From positions 103,976,784-104,040,783 of the forward strand of contig OZ035962.1 in the NCBI GenBank assembly GCA_964034945.1: 64,000 nt of DNA, in the 5' to 3' direction. Numbering within the stretch: position 1 is the stretch's first letter; every line of letters begins with the position of its first letter. The DNA is from Chrysopilus asiliformis (lineage: Eukaryota; Arthropoda; Insecta; Diptera; Rhagionidae). The translations under genes were made by a program, and so were the position numbers. Below the pieces are notes generated by a model. It was not told the DNA's origin. It saw nothing but the letters and a program-made list of their open reading frames with translations, and did not search any database. Below are positions 55,901 through 64,000 of the stretch, in pieces.

Positions 55901-58769
55901 TAGATGTCAACCAATCTGGACCTGTAAGCAAGTAATCATTTAAGGACATACCATTTACTTTAGCAGCAGCATCAAAGACAATCCTGGTTTTAAGTGGTTT
56001 GTTCGGATTTAGAACTGGAAAATGTGGAAGGAACCAAACTTTTTCACTTCCTTTTAATTTACTTCCATCCACTTCTCGAGCATATCCTTTTTCAAACAGT
56101 TTTTTGATCTCATTCTCATAAGCTGATGCCAGTTGTTTATTTTTCTTTAATTTCCGTTCTAAACACAGAAGTCGTTGAATTGCCATAGGTTTGCTATTTG
56201 GTAGTTGGATCTTGTCCGCTTTCCAAGGAAGTGCTACTTCAAAACGTCCATTGATGTTGACTATAGAAGATTCAGCTATATTTAAAGCTCGTTTTTCTTG
56301 AACAGATTTTGTTTTGTCTTCTTTGACTAAACAAGCCCCAAAACTATCGAGTTTGAAATTTTCTTTGACCAAATTGTGTACATCTTCTTCAATTATTTGA
56401 CAGCATACAAAATTAGTGACGTCATCTGTAGACTTGATTTTGACTTGTCCGTGAAGAGCCCATCCCAGCTTCGTTTTTGACAACATAGGTCCATTTCCAG
56501 CATCTTGGATGACATTCCTCGTGGTGATCAGATCAGCGTGTCGTTGTCCTATAAGCAGCATCGGTTTTTCACCACTTTTTTTTGAAATTTGTACCTGTTT
56601 GATGTAAGGAAACGACCTTTCCAATGTATTTATATCGAAGGTTTGTTTTGGCAAGTCTAAATTTTGAATTGTTCTGATGTCATCTATTTTGAAAAATTCG
56701 TTACCTGTTTCTGAAGCAATTTCAGCGTGGACGATTTGAGAATTTGGTTCATACCTGTAAATATCTCCAGTCCATTTGCAACATAAAGGTTTGGTTGTTC
56801 CTGTCAAGCCAATTTTCATTGCAATTGTAGTGTCTAGCAGCGTAGTTGTGCTTCCATCATCTAAGAATGCTATTATTTTTTCAGTCCCAAGTGGACCTCT
56901 AATGCAGACAGGTAACATTTTCAACAAAATTTTCGGTTCTATTTCGCTGATACAGGCAGTGGTCTGATGTTCTATATTTTGTCGATGTAGAAGTGCATGA
57001 TGGAATTTCTCACACTGAGCAACGCTACATTTTTCACGTTTTCTACATTGACCTCTATGTTGTTTTAAACAACAAAAACATACGTGCTGCTTTTTAGCTA
57101 ATTCCCACCTTTTTTTATTGTCCGAATTGATAAAAATGTTACATTTATCTAAAGAATGTTCATCACCAAAACATAAATTACACTCTTTCTTTTTATTTTG
57201 CACTGATTTTGACACCGCACTGTTTTTTGGCACGGCACCGTTTTCACTGTCATTTTTTGAATCCCGATACTCAAAATTATGAATTTTACTATAAAATGTT
57301 ATATCTGACACGAGTGTAGATATTTCTTCAATCCATTCAGCAAAGTTTGTGAATGATGCGTTTTTTGCATTAATATGCTTTGACAACAGATATGTTGCCC
57401 ACTGTACAACTAAATGTTGAGGAAGTTTTTCGACTAAAATTCCCAATAATTTTTGGAAATCTATTAAATTGTCTTCCATTTTTTCAACTACCGCCGCGAT
57501 ATTTTGAATCACACAACTAAAATCCGCAAAGCTTTGTAACGATGTCACACTTTTCACGTTTTTCGCTTTATTGATAAGTTCAAACAAAATTTTTTCACGA
57601 CCACCGTAATATTTTTCTAAGATATCCAAAATTTTTGTTGGATTTTTTGCAGAAAACAATAATAGTTCAACTTTTGATCGAGCATCACCTTTTAGACACT
57701 TGTTTAAACGTAAAATGTTTTCCTCGTCACTTATATTACACTGTTTTGTACTCAGTTTATACTGTGTTATGAAGTGATGCCATAGTATGGGCGAAGACCC
57801 ATCAAATTCAGCTAATTTAACACCGACCGATTGTCGAGCTAACATTTCAGTCACTGTATTTTTCAAAGCAATAACTTCAATGTTTGATTCACTCGAAACA
57901 TCATTTTTAATTTGACGGATTGTTTTTAAATTTTCGTTAGCTTTATCGACCGACACTTCAAGAGATTTTCCGACCGACATCTCAATGGATTTATCGACCC
58001 AACGTGTAACGTAACTACTTTTAAAATCATTGTCCAAATTTGACGTACTTGCAGAATCTGAATTCGAAATTTCAATGGCAAGTTCATGTGACTTTTTCTT
58101 GCTTTTGAAACTCGATATTTTTGCTTCAAGAACTTGAATATTTCTTGCTATTTTATTCTTTTCTAGCTCTAGTTCGGAAATTTTCATTTCACTCACTGCC
58201 AAATCCGTATGAGGATTATTTTTGACTAAAATGATTTGCTGTTGAATATCGGAAAATTTATTATCTTCATCAGCTATTAAAATCTGAAGTCTTAAAATTT
58301 CCTCATCAAATTTTTCGATTTTTTGCCGTAAATTCATTTCTGTTTGCAATGAAGAATGTGATTTGGAACTTCTAATAGACCTTGCTCTATGAAAACTTCC
58401 ATTTTCCCCATTTTCAATAGTAGTGCTTTTTGGGACAGTCAAATTTGCAACAATTTTTTTAGACAATGTCGCCGTCGAACTGTCTTTGTCGATTGGGATT
58501 TCCAAAATTTCACACACCTTTACTAAACCTTTGGGGCTAACCGAATTTTCAGCAAAATCCACAAATTCGTCCGTACAAAATTCACCATCTACGAAACCTT
58601 GAAATTTACGGATATTTCGTTTGACGAAGTTAATAGCCGATTTTTTTTTGAATAATATCAAATGCAAATCCAATAATTCATTTGCTTTAATTTTTTCGAG
58701 GTTTTTCAAAAAATTACCGCGATTTTCCCAAAAACACGCCATTTTATTCCAGAATTTTCGAAAAATCAA
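52983..58769 (-). CDS. BEL/Pao Gag-Pol polyprotein, intact
   Basis: Makes the particle and the enzymes that copy and insert the element. 1928 codons, no stop or shift. In order: a coiled-coil-like segment (140-235); the Gag core (DUF1759-type, about 315-480); two cysteine-rich knuckles (C530-C543 and C564-C575 regions); an aspartic protease with LDDGSTTTLL (637-646); reverse transcriptase with D974 (SGDIREMF) and YVDD (1051-1054); RNase H with D1239, E1288, D1318 and D1363; integrase with zinc site H1547, H1552, C1582, C1585 and catalytic D1618, D1680, E1730; and a C-terminal DUF5641-type region (about 1820-1915). The ATG at 58769 is the first in frame; the next (MACFWEN, residue 10) is an alternative. 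The last Met codon spans the LTR border and the TGA lies in the LTR. Confidence 0.96.
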   Translation of the reverse strand: MIFRKFWNKMACFWENRGNFLKNLEKIKANELLDLHLILFKKKSAINFVKRNIRKFQGFVDGEFCTDEFVDFAENSVSPKGLVKVCEILEIPIDKDSSTATLSKKIVANLTVPKSTTIENGENGSFHRARSIRSSKSHSSLQTEMNLRQKIEKFDEEILRLQILIADEDNKFSDIQQQIILVKNNPHTDLAVSEMKISELELEKNKIARNIQVLEAKISSFKSKKKSHELAIEISNSDSASTSNLDNDFKSSYVTRWVDKSIEMSVGKSLEVSVDKANENLKTIRQIKNDVSSESNIEVIALKNTVTEMLARQSVGVKLAEFDGSSPILWHHFITQYKLSTKQCNISDEENILRLNKCLKGDARSKVELLLFSAKNPTKILDILEKYYGGREKILFELINKAKNVKSVTSLQSFADFSCVIQNIAAVVEKMEDNLIDFQKLLGILVEKLPQHLVVQWATYLLSKHINAKNASFTNFAEWIEEISTLVSDITFYSKIHNFEYRDSKNDSENGAVPKNSAVSKSVQNKKKECNLCFGDEHSLDKCNIFINSDNKKRWELAKKQHVCFCCLKQHRGQCRKREKCSVAQCEKFHHALLHRQNIEHQTTACISEIEPKILLKMLPVCIRGPLGTEKIIAFLDDGSTTTLLDTTIAMKIGLTGTTKPLCCKWTGDIYRYEPNSQIVHAEIASETGNEFFKIDDIRTIQNLDLPKQTFDINTLERSFPYIKQVQISKKSGEKPMLLIGQRHADLITTRNVIQDAGNGPMLSKTKLGWALHGQVKIKSTDDVTNFVCCQIIEEDVHNLVKENFKLDSFGACLVKEDKTKSVQEKRALNIAESSIVNINGRFEVALPWKADKIQLPNSKPMAIQRLLCLERKLKKNKQLASAYENEIKKLFEKGYAREVDGSKLKGSEKVWFLPHFPVLNPNKPLKTRIVFDAAAKVNGMSLNDYLLTGPDWLTSIFGILIRFRKHQIAVSGDIREMFNQVNICDEDTYAQCFLWRNLDTSKTPKIYQMKAMMFGTNSSPFLAQFVKNWNAKLHMDNYPSAYNAIVKDHYVDDLLSSSKTEDEAIKLISDVIDIHRKGGFEIRNFISNSTVVLNSIPSDLVSNDCKIEIGSDKKNQRVLGVLWNAHEDCFRFSFLFHKVNQEIINGSKIPTKRDVLKAVMSVYDPLGLISPVTIKGRLLMREIWQAEIGWDDELKKEQQSTWKNWLEELKSLQEIKIPRCYSKNQKNPKKIELHIFNDASQQAYCSVAYLRYIYEEEATCNFEVSLVASKARVAPLPYKNMTIPKLECLAAVLGCRLAQLVEKEYGETISERYFWTDSSTVINWIHTDKGLQSFQASRVGEILELSERKEWNWISTSLNVADKGTRNTPSNLQINSFWFQGPEFLRQSNEMWPMKKSIQESLDSADVLVTTEIESVLPNIQESISYRRLIRVTAWLKRFTFNALSKSKSTERKCNDLSVDELQWAKLVWCRDVQKACFSNDLEILNTGKKISNCRLTKFSVVLDSDKIMRLSTRIERAKDIAILTKRPIILDGHHPYTKKLILDIHRSCNHVGVQIVVNKFKQEYWMPKMNCRIKQIINSCFWCKKKKTKPSQPQMALLPNERFFTYQKPFTATGIDYFGPFYVKNKRALEPRYGVLFTCLTTRAIHVEIATSLNTDSCINAIRRMMARRGAISKMWSDNGTNFRGSSRELNEALEELDSASMQRNLSCNGIDWNFIPANAPNFGGCWERLVGCFKRSVEAVMSTNRNPTDEVLQTVFVEAEYLVNSRLYILESDDPNDPISFSPNNFVILYETDLQVPGMFTEYDSIHRRQWRIAQFLINNFWQRFLKEYIPNIINRSKWTRKIENVAVGELVLIQDNKLPRGDWPLGIIEKVFPGEDGIIRVAEVRTQKNIYRRPINKLCRLEVQTSTSTDRADETEESALGGNM
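52988..53002 (-). promoter_or_regulatory. Polypurine tract of the BEL/Pao element
   Basis: On the minus strand ACTGGGGGGGAATA directly precedes the 3' LTR. It primes plus-strand DNA synthesis in LTR elements and here also encodes the last residues of Gag-Pol (LGGN). Confidence 0.85.
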
Positions 58770-59002
58770 TTATTTTTTCGATCCGGAAAATGTCTTATAA
58801 AAACCGGGATTTGAAGACCTTGGAAGAATTGGAAGAAAATTCTATTAGAGAAAAAAGGATTCAATAAATTTTCTTCTTTGAACCGGAACTCTTCAATTTT
58901 CTTTCTTGAATTTTATTTTTTCCGTTTTGTTCGAGAAACTTGAATTTTCCTTTTTTAATGAATTTTTCTCTTCGTTCTTCTTTCCATAAAATGCCGAAAT
59001 TA

Positions 59003-59020
59003 ATCCGGCTCGAAGGACCA
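59003..59020 (-). promoter_or_regulatory. Primer binding site, tRNA-Tyr type
   Basis: Plus-strand ATCCGGCTCGAAGGACCA equals the 3' end, including CCA, that I know for animal tRNA-Tyr. It lies 2 nt inside the 5' LTR (which starts at 59246 on the minus strand). Eighteen matching bases make a chance match unlikely. Confidence 0.85.
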
Positions 59021-59022
59021 CA

Positions 59023-59246
59023 TGTAAAATTAAAAGACTTTATTTGTTTTTATCTTGTTTAATTTCAAGATAATTTCGGTCTTCTCCCTTTGACAAACTT
59101 TTACAAGTGAAGTATAAGATTTAATATTTTCTTTAAAACAATTGAAAGCATACTTAGATTAATAACAAAAATAAATATTTTAAAAACAAAGTAATATTGT
59201 TGAAACTATAAATTAAATACAATTTACAAATTAGAATTATTTCACA
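59023..59246 (-). repeat. 5' LTR of the BEL/Pao element
   Basis: 224 bp, identical to the 3' LTR. It holds the promoter and the start of the transcript; no clear TATA box could be fixed by eye. Confidence 0.97.
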
Positions 59247-59251
59247 GTGAT

Positions 59252-60128
59252 GATAGGAAATCCTTTTTCGTAATATGCCAAATCGTTGTGCTTCATTTTT
59301 TCCGTACAGTCAATGTTGATATATTTATGTAGATGTGGATATTACATATAATCATCATTGCTTTGCCAGCAAACAAACACAATATGGAGAAAAGTGGAGA
59401 ATGATTGGTTTGAATGGGTGGAGAATATATATATATATATATTTATATACATATTTGGCCAAGTGTGTTTTACGTCGGCTAAATAATAAATTAGCCAAAT
59501 AATGTCTTAAGGGCGGCATTTTTTCTCTCAGGTTCCTTTATCAACGGTTTCTTTGATGGCCATTTAGAGTTTCCCCATTTCTACATTTTGCCTGTGTGTC
59601 CAGAATACTTTAATGGGCTTCAGTTTCGTCCTGAGCCCCAAAGACAGCAGGATGGGAAAAAAGGATGAACGAAATGATTACTTTTAATTGAGTGATTTTG
59701 TGATTTGTGCGATGATATTTTTTTCTTGGCTTGTTCTATAAGATCCTTTCTAAATTTTGTTTTTTTACGCCCGAATTGGGGATACCAATGGGAAGAACCT
59801 TGGGAAAAAATACTCGTTAGCTTTTTTTTATCATTAATCGAAGAAATAAAATTAAAGAATATTTTTTGTTTGTTTTAGAAATCCTAATGATAATTTTCTT
59901 ATTTTCTTTTGATTTATTTAAAAAATCATAACTTGATACTTGCCAAATCCAGAGAAGGTACTTACCTGAAAATAAATTAAGAAAATATTAATTAATCATA
60001 CTCTTTATTTTTTTATGAAATACTTCAATATGAAGAAAAGGGTTTTTGAAAACTAAGTCGGAGACCTTGTTTATAAAATACGTCATGCCATTTTTAGCGT
60101 TTTCGGTCAATCACACTTTTTCTAAGTG
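59252..60128. other. Intergenic stretch with (AT)n at 59425-59442
   Basis: A short AT dinucleotide run, otherwise nothing recognised. Confidence 0.55.
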
Positions 60129-60400
60129 CACTCAGAAAAATGGAGGCTAACTCGACGACCTACATACGGCGTAATTGGCCCCGGGCAGGCGCGCGTTCGC
60201 CTGCATGTGGGCAAGTAAAACTGAGTTGACCTGTGGTCGGAGAAATTCTGAAATTAAGCCACCAGCAGATGAAGTAGGGCATTGGGAGCTGCACGAGTTG
60301 ACCTTAGATAGGTTAACTCTGACCGCTAGCTGGCTTACAGAAACCTCTGTAAGGTCAGAGTTAACCTGACAAAAAGTTGACCTGGACATTTTTCTGAGTG
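60129..60400 (+). mobile_element. CACTCAG-family MITE, copy 4, TG-flanked
   Basis: Ends CACTCAGAAAAATG and CATTTTTCTGAGTG as in the other copies, 272 bp, but the dinucleotide on both sides is TG (60127-60128 and 60401-60402) instead of TA. Confidence 0.93.
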
Positions 60401-60402
60401 TG

Positions 60403-61430
60403 TCTTTGGGACTTCGCACATATCGTGAGCAGCCCAGCATCCGCCATTTTGTCCAAATTGAACTAACAAAGTAACCATCGTGTGGAAGGAAACTTATAAA
60501 AAAAAATTAAAGAAAAAAACAGTTTTTTTCCGTGGGGATTATTTGGCTTAAAAAATAACTCAAGGTAAAATTTAATACACAAAAACCTTCAACACTTTCA
60601 TCTTGCTTTTATTTTTGAAGCCAAATCCCTACGTAAATTGTTTATTTTTATTTTTAGTATACACTTTCAAAGCTTGTTTTGAAAATAAAAATTTTACTCA
60701 CGATAGACATGTTTTATGCAGATCACTATTAGGAATTTAAATTGTACTCTAAAAAAGTGTAGTTCTATACAACCAGAATTATTTAGAATTAGTAGAAGTT
60801 ATAAATATTTACTATTTAAACCTTCATTGGTGTTCGTTTAATCGATATAATATTAATGAATTCTTCAAATTCTGTTGTGTCTGTAGTTTTCAACCGCAGA
60901 ATGACTACAGACACTCTACAAAACTTGGAAATCGATTAGTGAACACATTTCGCAACCCAAAGCCCAAATCAATCGGACACCCGTTAAACCCAAACCTTAA
61001 AATATTTTTACTGGGTAAACCTAGTCAAATCCTTATACTTTGAAAGTATATATTTAAGGCGGCCAGAGTCATGTGAGTGAGTATATGTTAAGGGTAGCGT
61101 TCATGTTTCGTTAGAAAAATAAGATCTTGAAAGATGAAGTTGGAAAGTGCGACTGTGAAATGCTATGATGTTAATATTATATCAAGAGAACTCGCCCTAA
61201 CCAATCTAATTCGTATCAGACGAAGATATTCCATATTTAGTCGAAATAAATAGAAAAAAAGGATTAGAAAAAAGTACGTCAGGTAAAACTTGCAAAGGTA
61301 GCCAAAGTAATAAAAATATTGCATTGAGACGTCCGTTATTTATTAAAGCAACTAAAAGTTGAACGTAACATATACCTCAAAATCGATTTTCCCATTTTTC
61401 CTTTTACTTCCAACATCATATTAATGTGTA
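60403..61430. other. AT-rich intergenic stretch
   Basis: Nothing recognised. Confidence 0.5.
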
Positions 61431-61905
61431 CCCAGGGCACCAATCATGTATTCCGACGCGTCTCTGTCTTTCGACTTCGATGCAGCTTTTAACTCTTGAC
61501 TTCGCCACATCAGCAGCTTCAAATTTCCTAGAATGACAGTCAGAATCACGGCACCAATCATGTATTCCAACGCGTCTCTGTCTTTCGACTTCGACGCAGC
61601 TTTTAACTCTTGACTTTGCCATATATGCCGCTTCAAATTTCCTGGAGTGACAGTCAGAATCACGTTTCGATTCATAGTGACGATTCCGCGAAATTTCAAG
61701 CTGCAGATATGGCGAAGTCAGAGTTTAAAGCTGCGTCGAAGTCGAAAGACAGAGACGCGTCGGAATACATGATTGCTGCCCACGTTTCGATTCATAGTGA
61801 CGATTCTGCGAAATTTCAAGCTGCAGATATGGCGAAGTCAAGACTTAAAAGCTGCGTTGAAGTCGAAAGACAGAGACGCGTCGGACTACATGATTGGTGC
61901 CCAGG
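61431..61905. repeat. 475-bp inverted array of four 112-122 bp units
   Basis: Two units in minus orientation (starting 61437 and 61551, period 114 bp) are followed, at about 61661, by two units in plus orientation (starting 61659 and 61781, period 122 bp). All share GTCGAAAGACAGAGACGCGTC and CATGATTGGTGCC. The outer borders CCCAGGGCACCAATCATG and CATGATTGGTGCCCAGG are inverse. Several frames stay open across the units, which produces the apparent small proteins here; I do not treat them as genes. Confidence 0.9.
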
Positions 61906-64000
61906 TTTTTTCTTCTTCATATCAGCTTTTCAGTTCTTTGCTTGCTAAAAATTTCCACCTATTAGATAATCTTAAATATGGGGGCGATCGGGCTTTGCTG
62001 ATGCTTTCAAAGAACAATTGCAGGGATACACTCGTATGGATTAATCCCTGTAACATTTATGTTTTTTTTTTGTTTTTAGATTTTATGGGCAATTGATAAC
62101 TACAGCGTATAATCTAAGCATTCCACACGAGTTTAGAGTATAAACAACTTATATATCTATATAATGTGTCTAATATTCGTTCAACTGATGCCAAAATAGA
62201 GGAATAACATCATTAAACATATCCTTTAACATTCAGAGCATGTTGTTCTAAAGTTGTAAAATTATTGTGACCGGATTTTAGAAATTCATGGGTGCAATAA
62301 GGGGCATCAAAAATATTTCAAAACAGAATAATTCAATAATTTTAAAACATAAAAATGATATACGGAAGCGTAATTTAAAATAAAGTGATCAATCAGCTAA
62401 AAAATAGATGGAAAATTGCTCATTTTTTCTATTTTGAGGAAATACTATCTAAGAAAAAAAAAAGTTTGAAGTATGTTTGGTGTGTGATATACGAAAAGCC
62501 TTCATTGTACGATATATTTAGGCAGCAGTAAGAGACATAACGAATACAAGGCGATTGTATCCTTAAGGAGATGAGATATGGGATCTCACAAAGGCTCAAA
62601 GCTTAAGGCTGCTATCAATTCAATTTTATGGTTGTCGTTTAACATTTTTTTTAGCGTGAAGCACACAGTCTTTTATATTTTTTTATTAATATTTTTTTTT
62701 CTCATTCGTTTTTTCCCCCTTCAAGAGACCAATTTTTTATTTTTTCGAGCTTTTATAATGTCATAGGAAATACTGGTATATTTTATGCTAGATAAATGGT
62801 AGATAAGCGAATAAAAATCTTTTATACACATTCACGTGAAGTATGAAGTTGGAAAATGGATAGGTGAATCCGGATATTTATAAAAAGAAAGTTTCATATG
62901 CGTGTAATTGAAATTTTAAATGTTTTGTGTTTGAGAGATAATATGTATACAAAAACGATTTCTAGCATTTATAAATCATGTCAATATTTTGAAAAAAAAA
63001 AATCTTTGCGTGGCATAAATCACTGCAACAAGGATTAGAATTTCTAATTCATTCTCAAGCCAAAATCAAAAATGTTTTTGTGCTCGACGGCAACAATACG
63101 AATTTGAACATGAACTCCATTTGGAATCAATTTCGAACCCAGCCCATATTCCGCCAAATGGCTTTTCATTTTTCCAGATCATTAACATCAAATGAGTATG
63201 AATGCATTTCCCCAAACTTTATTAGAAAATAATCGTAATAATAAATCTGAAAGTCACTGATGAGGAAATAATTACTTAAATCCCAGATATCATTGACCGA
63301 AATCATAGTAGCGATAATGCACCACTACCAATCGATTAATGCTCAGAATTGGTATAATAAGAATTCGTATAATCAGAATTCGTATATAATCATTAATACG
63401 TTCACCTCATACACATATTATTTATAAATATTATTTATAACTAACTCTTTTCATGTCTACTTTCTAGCTTTCTCGTAATTCTAATTGAATTCACTTGATA
63501 AGATTTAATGTAATTTATTCAGTCATAATAACTTTGAAACGCATAACGGATTCTAATTGGCCAGAATTAACATTAATTGAAAAAAACATTCTGTCTGGTC
63601 ACTTGGTCGGATAGCGTAAAGGATAATACAGGTTTTGACAAAATAATATACTTTTATTTGTATTTTATAGTGTATATCGGTCTAATAATGATTTGACAGT
63701 GTCATCAAATTACACCGTAGATTACTATAATATAGGCTTCTAATTATTATACGGCTTTCAATTATTGGAACATATTTTTTGTTTATTTTTAACCTGATAT
63801 AACCTATTATTAGATTATTCAACATAACCAAAAGAGGTAATTTATTATCAAAAGACCACTAGTTATTGATTTATTCAAAATGTAACTAAAAATATAACTA
63901 TAAAGCTGCAGAACTAATATAAGCATAATTTGTTTCTAAAGTGGCCCCTACACGTTTTGTCCTTATATTTTTCAATTTTTGTCCTTATATTTTTCGCTTT
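61906..64000. other. AT-rich intergenic stretch
   Basis: No gene, RNA gene or element ends recognised. Confidence 0.5.

Larger units (their letters stand above)
52764..59246 (-). mobile_element. Intact BEL/Pao LTR retrotransposon
   Basis: Two identical 224-bp LTRs (52764-52987 and 59023-59246, TG..CA ends) bracket one Gag-Pol frame on the minus strand. The 5-bp duplication GTGAT flanks it (52759-52763 and 59247-59251). A primer binding site and a polypurine tract are in the expected places. Every structural part is intact and the LTRs show no difference, which indicates a recent insertion. No envelope frame is present. Confidence 0.97.

Noticed and set aside
61416..61948. Apparent repeat proteins of 68-112 aa
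   Set aside because: Both strands and several frames are open across the inverted array; no start, splice or family evidence.
1..64000. tRNA, rRNA, CRISPR, bacterial promoters or operons
   Set aside because: No cloverleaf genes, rRNA segments or regularly spaced repeats were seen; the tRNA-Tyr match at 59003-59020 is a retrotransposon primer site only.

Overview
This window looks like arthropod, most likely insect, nuclear DNA. It is very AT-rich, has no operons or densely packed genes, and is crowded with eukaryotic mobile elements: Tc1/mariner, BEL/Pao, hAT, piggyBac, PIF/Harbinger and Helitron types. I cannot fix the order of insect. The elements are defined here from what is visible: terminal inverted repeats (TIRs), target-site duplications (TSDs), long terminal repeats (LTRs) and catalytic motifs.

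Layout. 0-12 kb holds a deleted mariner-like relic at the left edge (minus strand), PIF/Harbinger-type MITEs with TWA target duplications, one foldback element with 35-bp TIRs and a 9-bp TSD nested in a MITE, and two copies of a DINE-1/HINE-like family (subterminal inverted repeats, GTCY microsatellite, 3' hairpin). 12-19 kb holds an irritans-like mariner with perfect 30-bp TIRs but a broken transposase, one convincing host exon (half a CUB domain, minus strand, 15.2-15.4 kb), a possible exon on the plus strand at 15.6 kb, and a three-layer nest whose innermost element is a DD41D Tc1/mariner with an uninterrupted 356-aa transposase. 19-36 kb is mostly intergenic, with a hAT MITE whose interior is an array of palindromic GTACTGGTAC-type motifs, a dispersed repeat (R2) interrupted by two dated insertions, Helitron copies with all terminal hallmarks, and a piggyBac-type remnant that keeps only the C-terminal cysteine-rich domain. 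36-50 kb has further MITEs, including three copies of a CACTCAG family, a Helitron, a HINE copy, a MITE with a perfect 28-bp hairpin, and a Harbinger-like element carrying a small intron-containing SANT/zeste-like gene remnant. 50-60 kb is dominated by an intact BEL/Pao retrotransposon on the minus strand (52764-59246): identical 224-bp LTRs, a 5-bp TSD, a tRNA-Tyr-type primer binding site and one 1928-codon Gag-Pol frame with all catalytic residues. 60-64 kb has a fourth CACTCAG MITE and a 475-bp inverted-repeat array.

Interplay. The clearest candidates for recent activity are the BEL/Pao element and the DD41D transposon. The many short elements have no transposase here and would depend on enzymes encoded elsewhere. 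Two of them keep only a DNA-binding module of their parent element, which is the most unusual feature of the window. The only host coding sequence I can assign to a family is the CUB exon; a few other open segments with splice-like borders are reported at low confidence.
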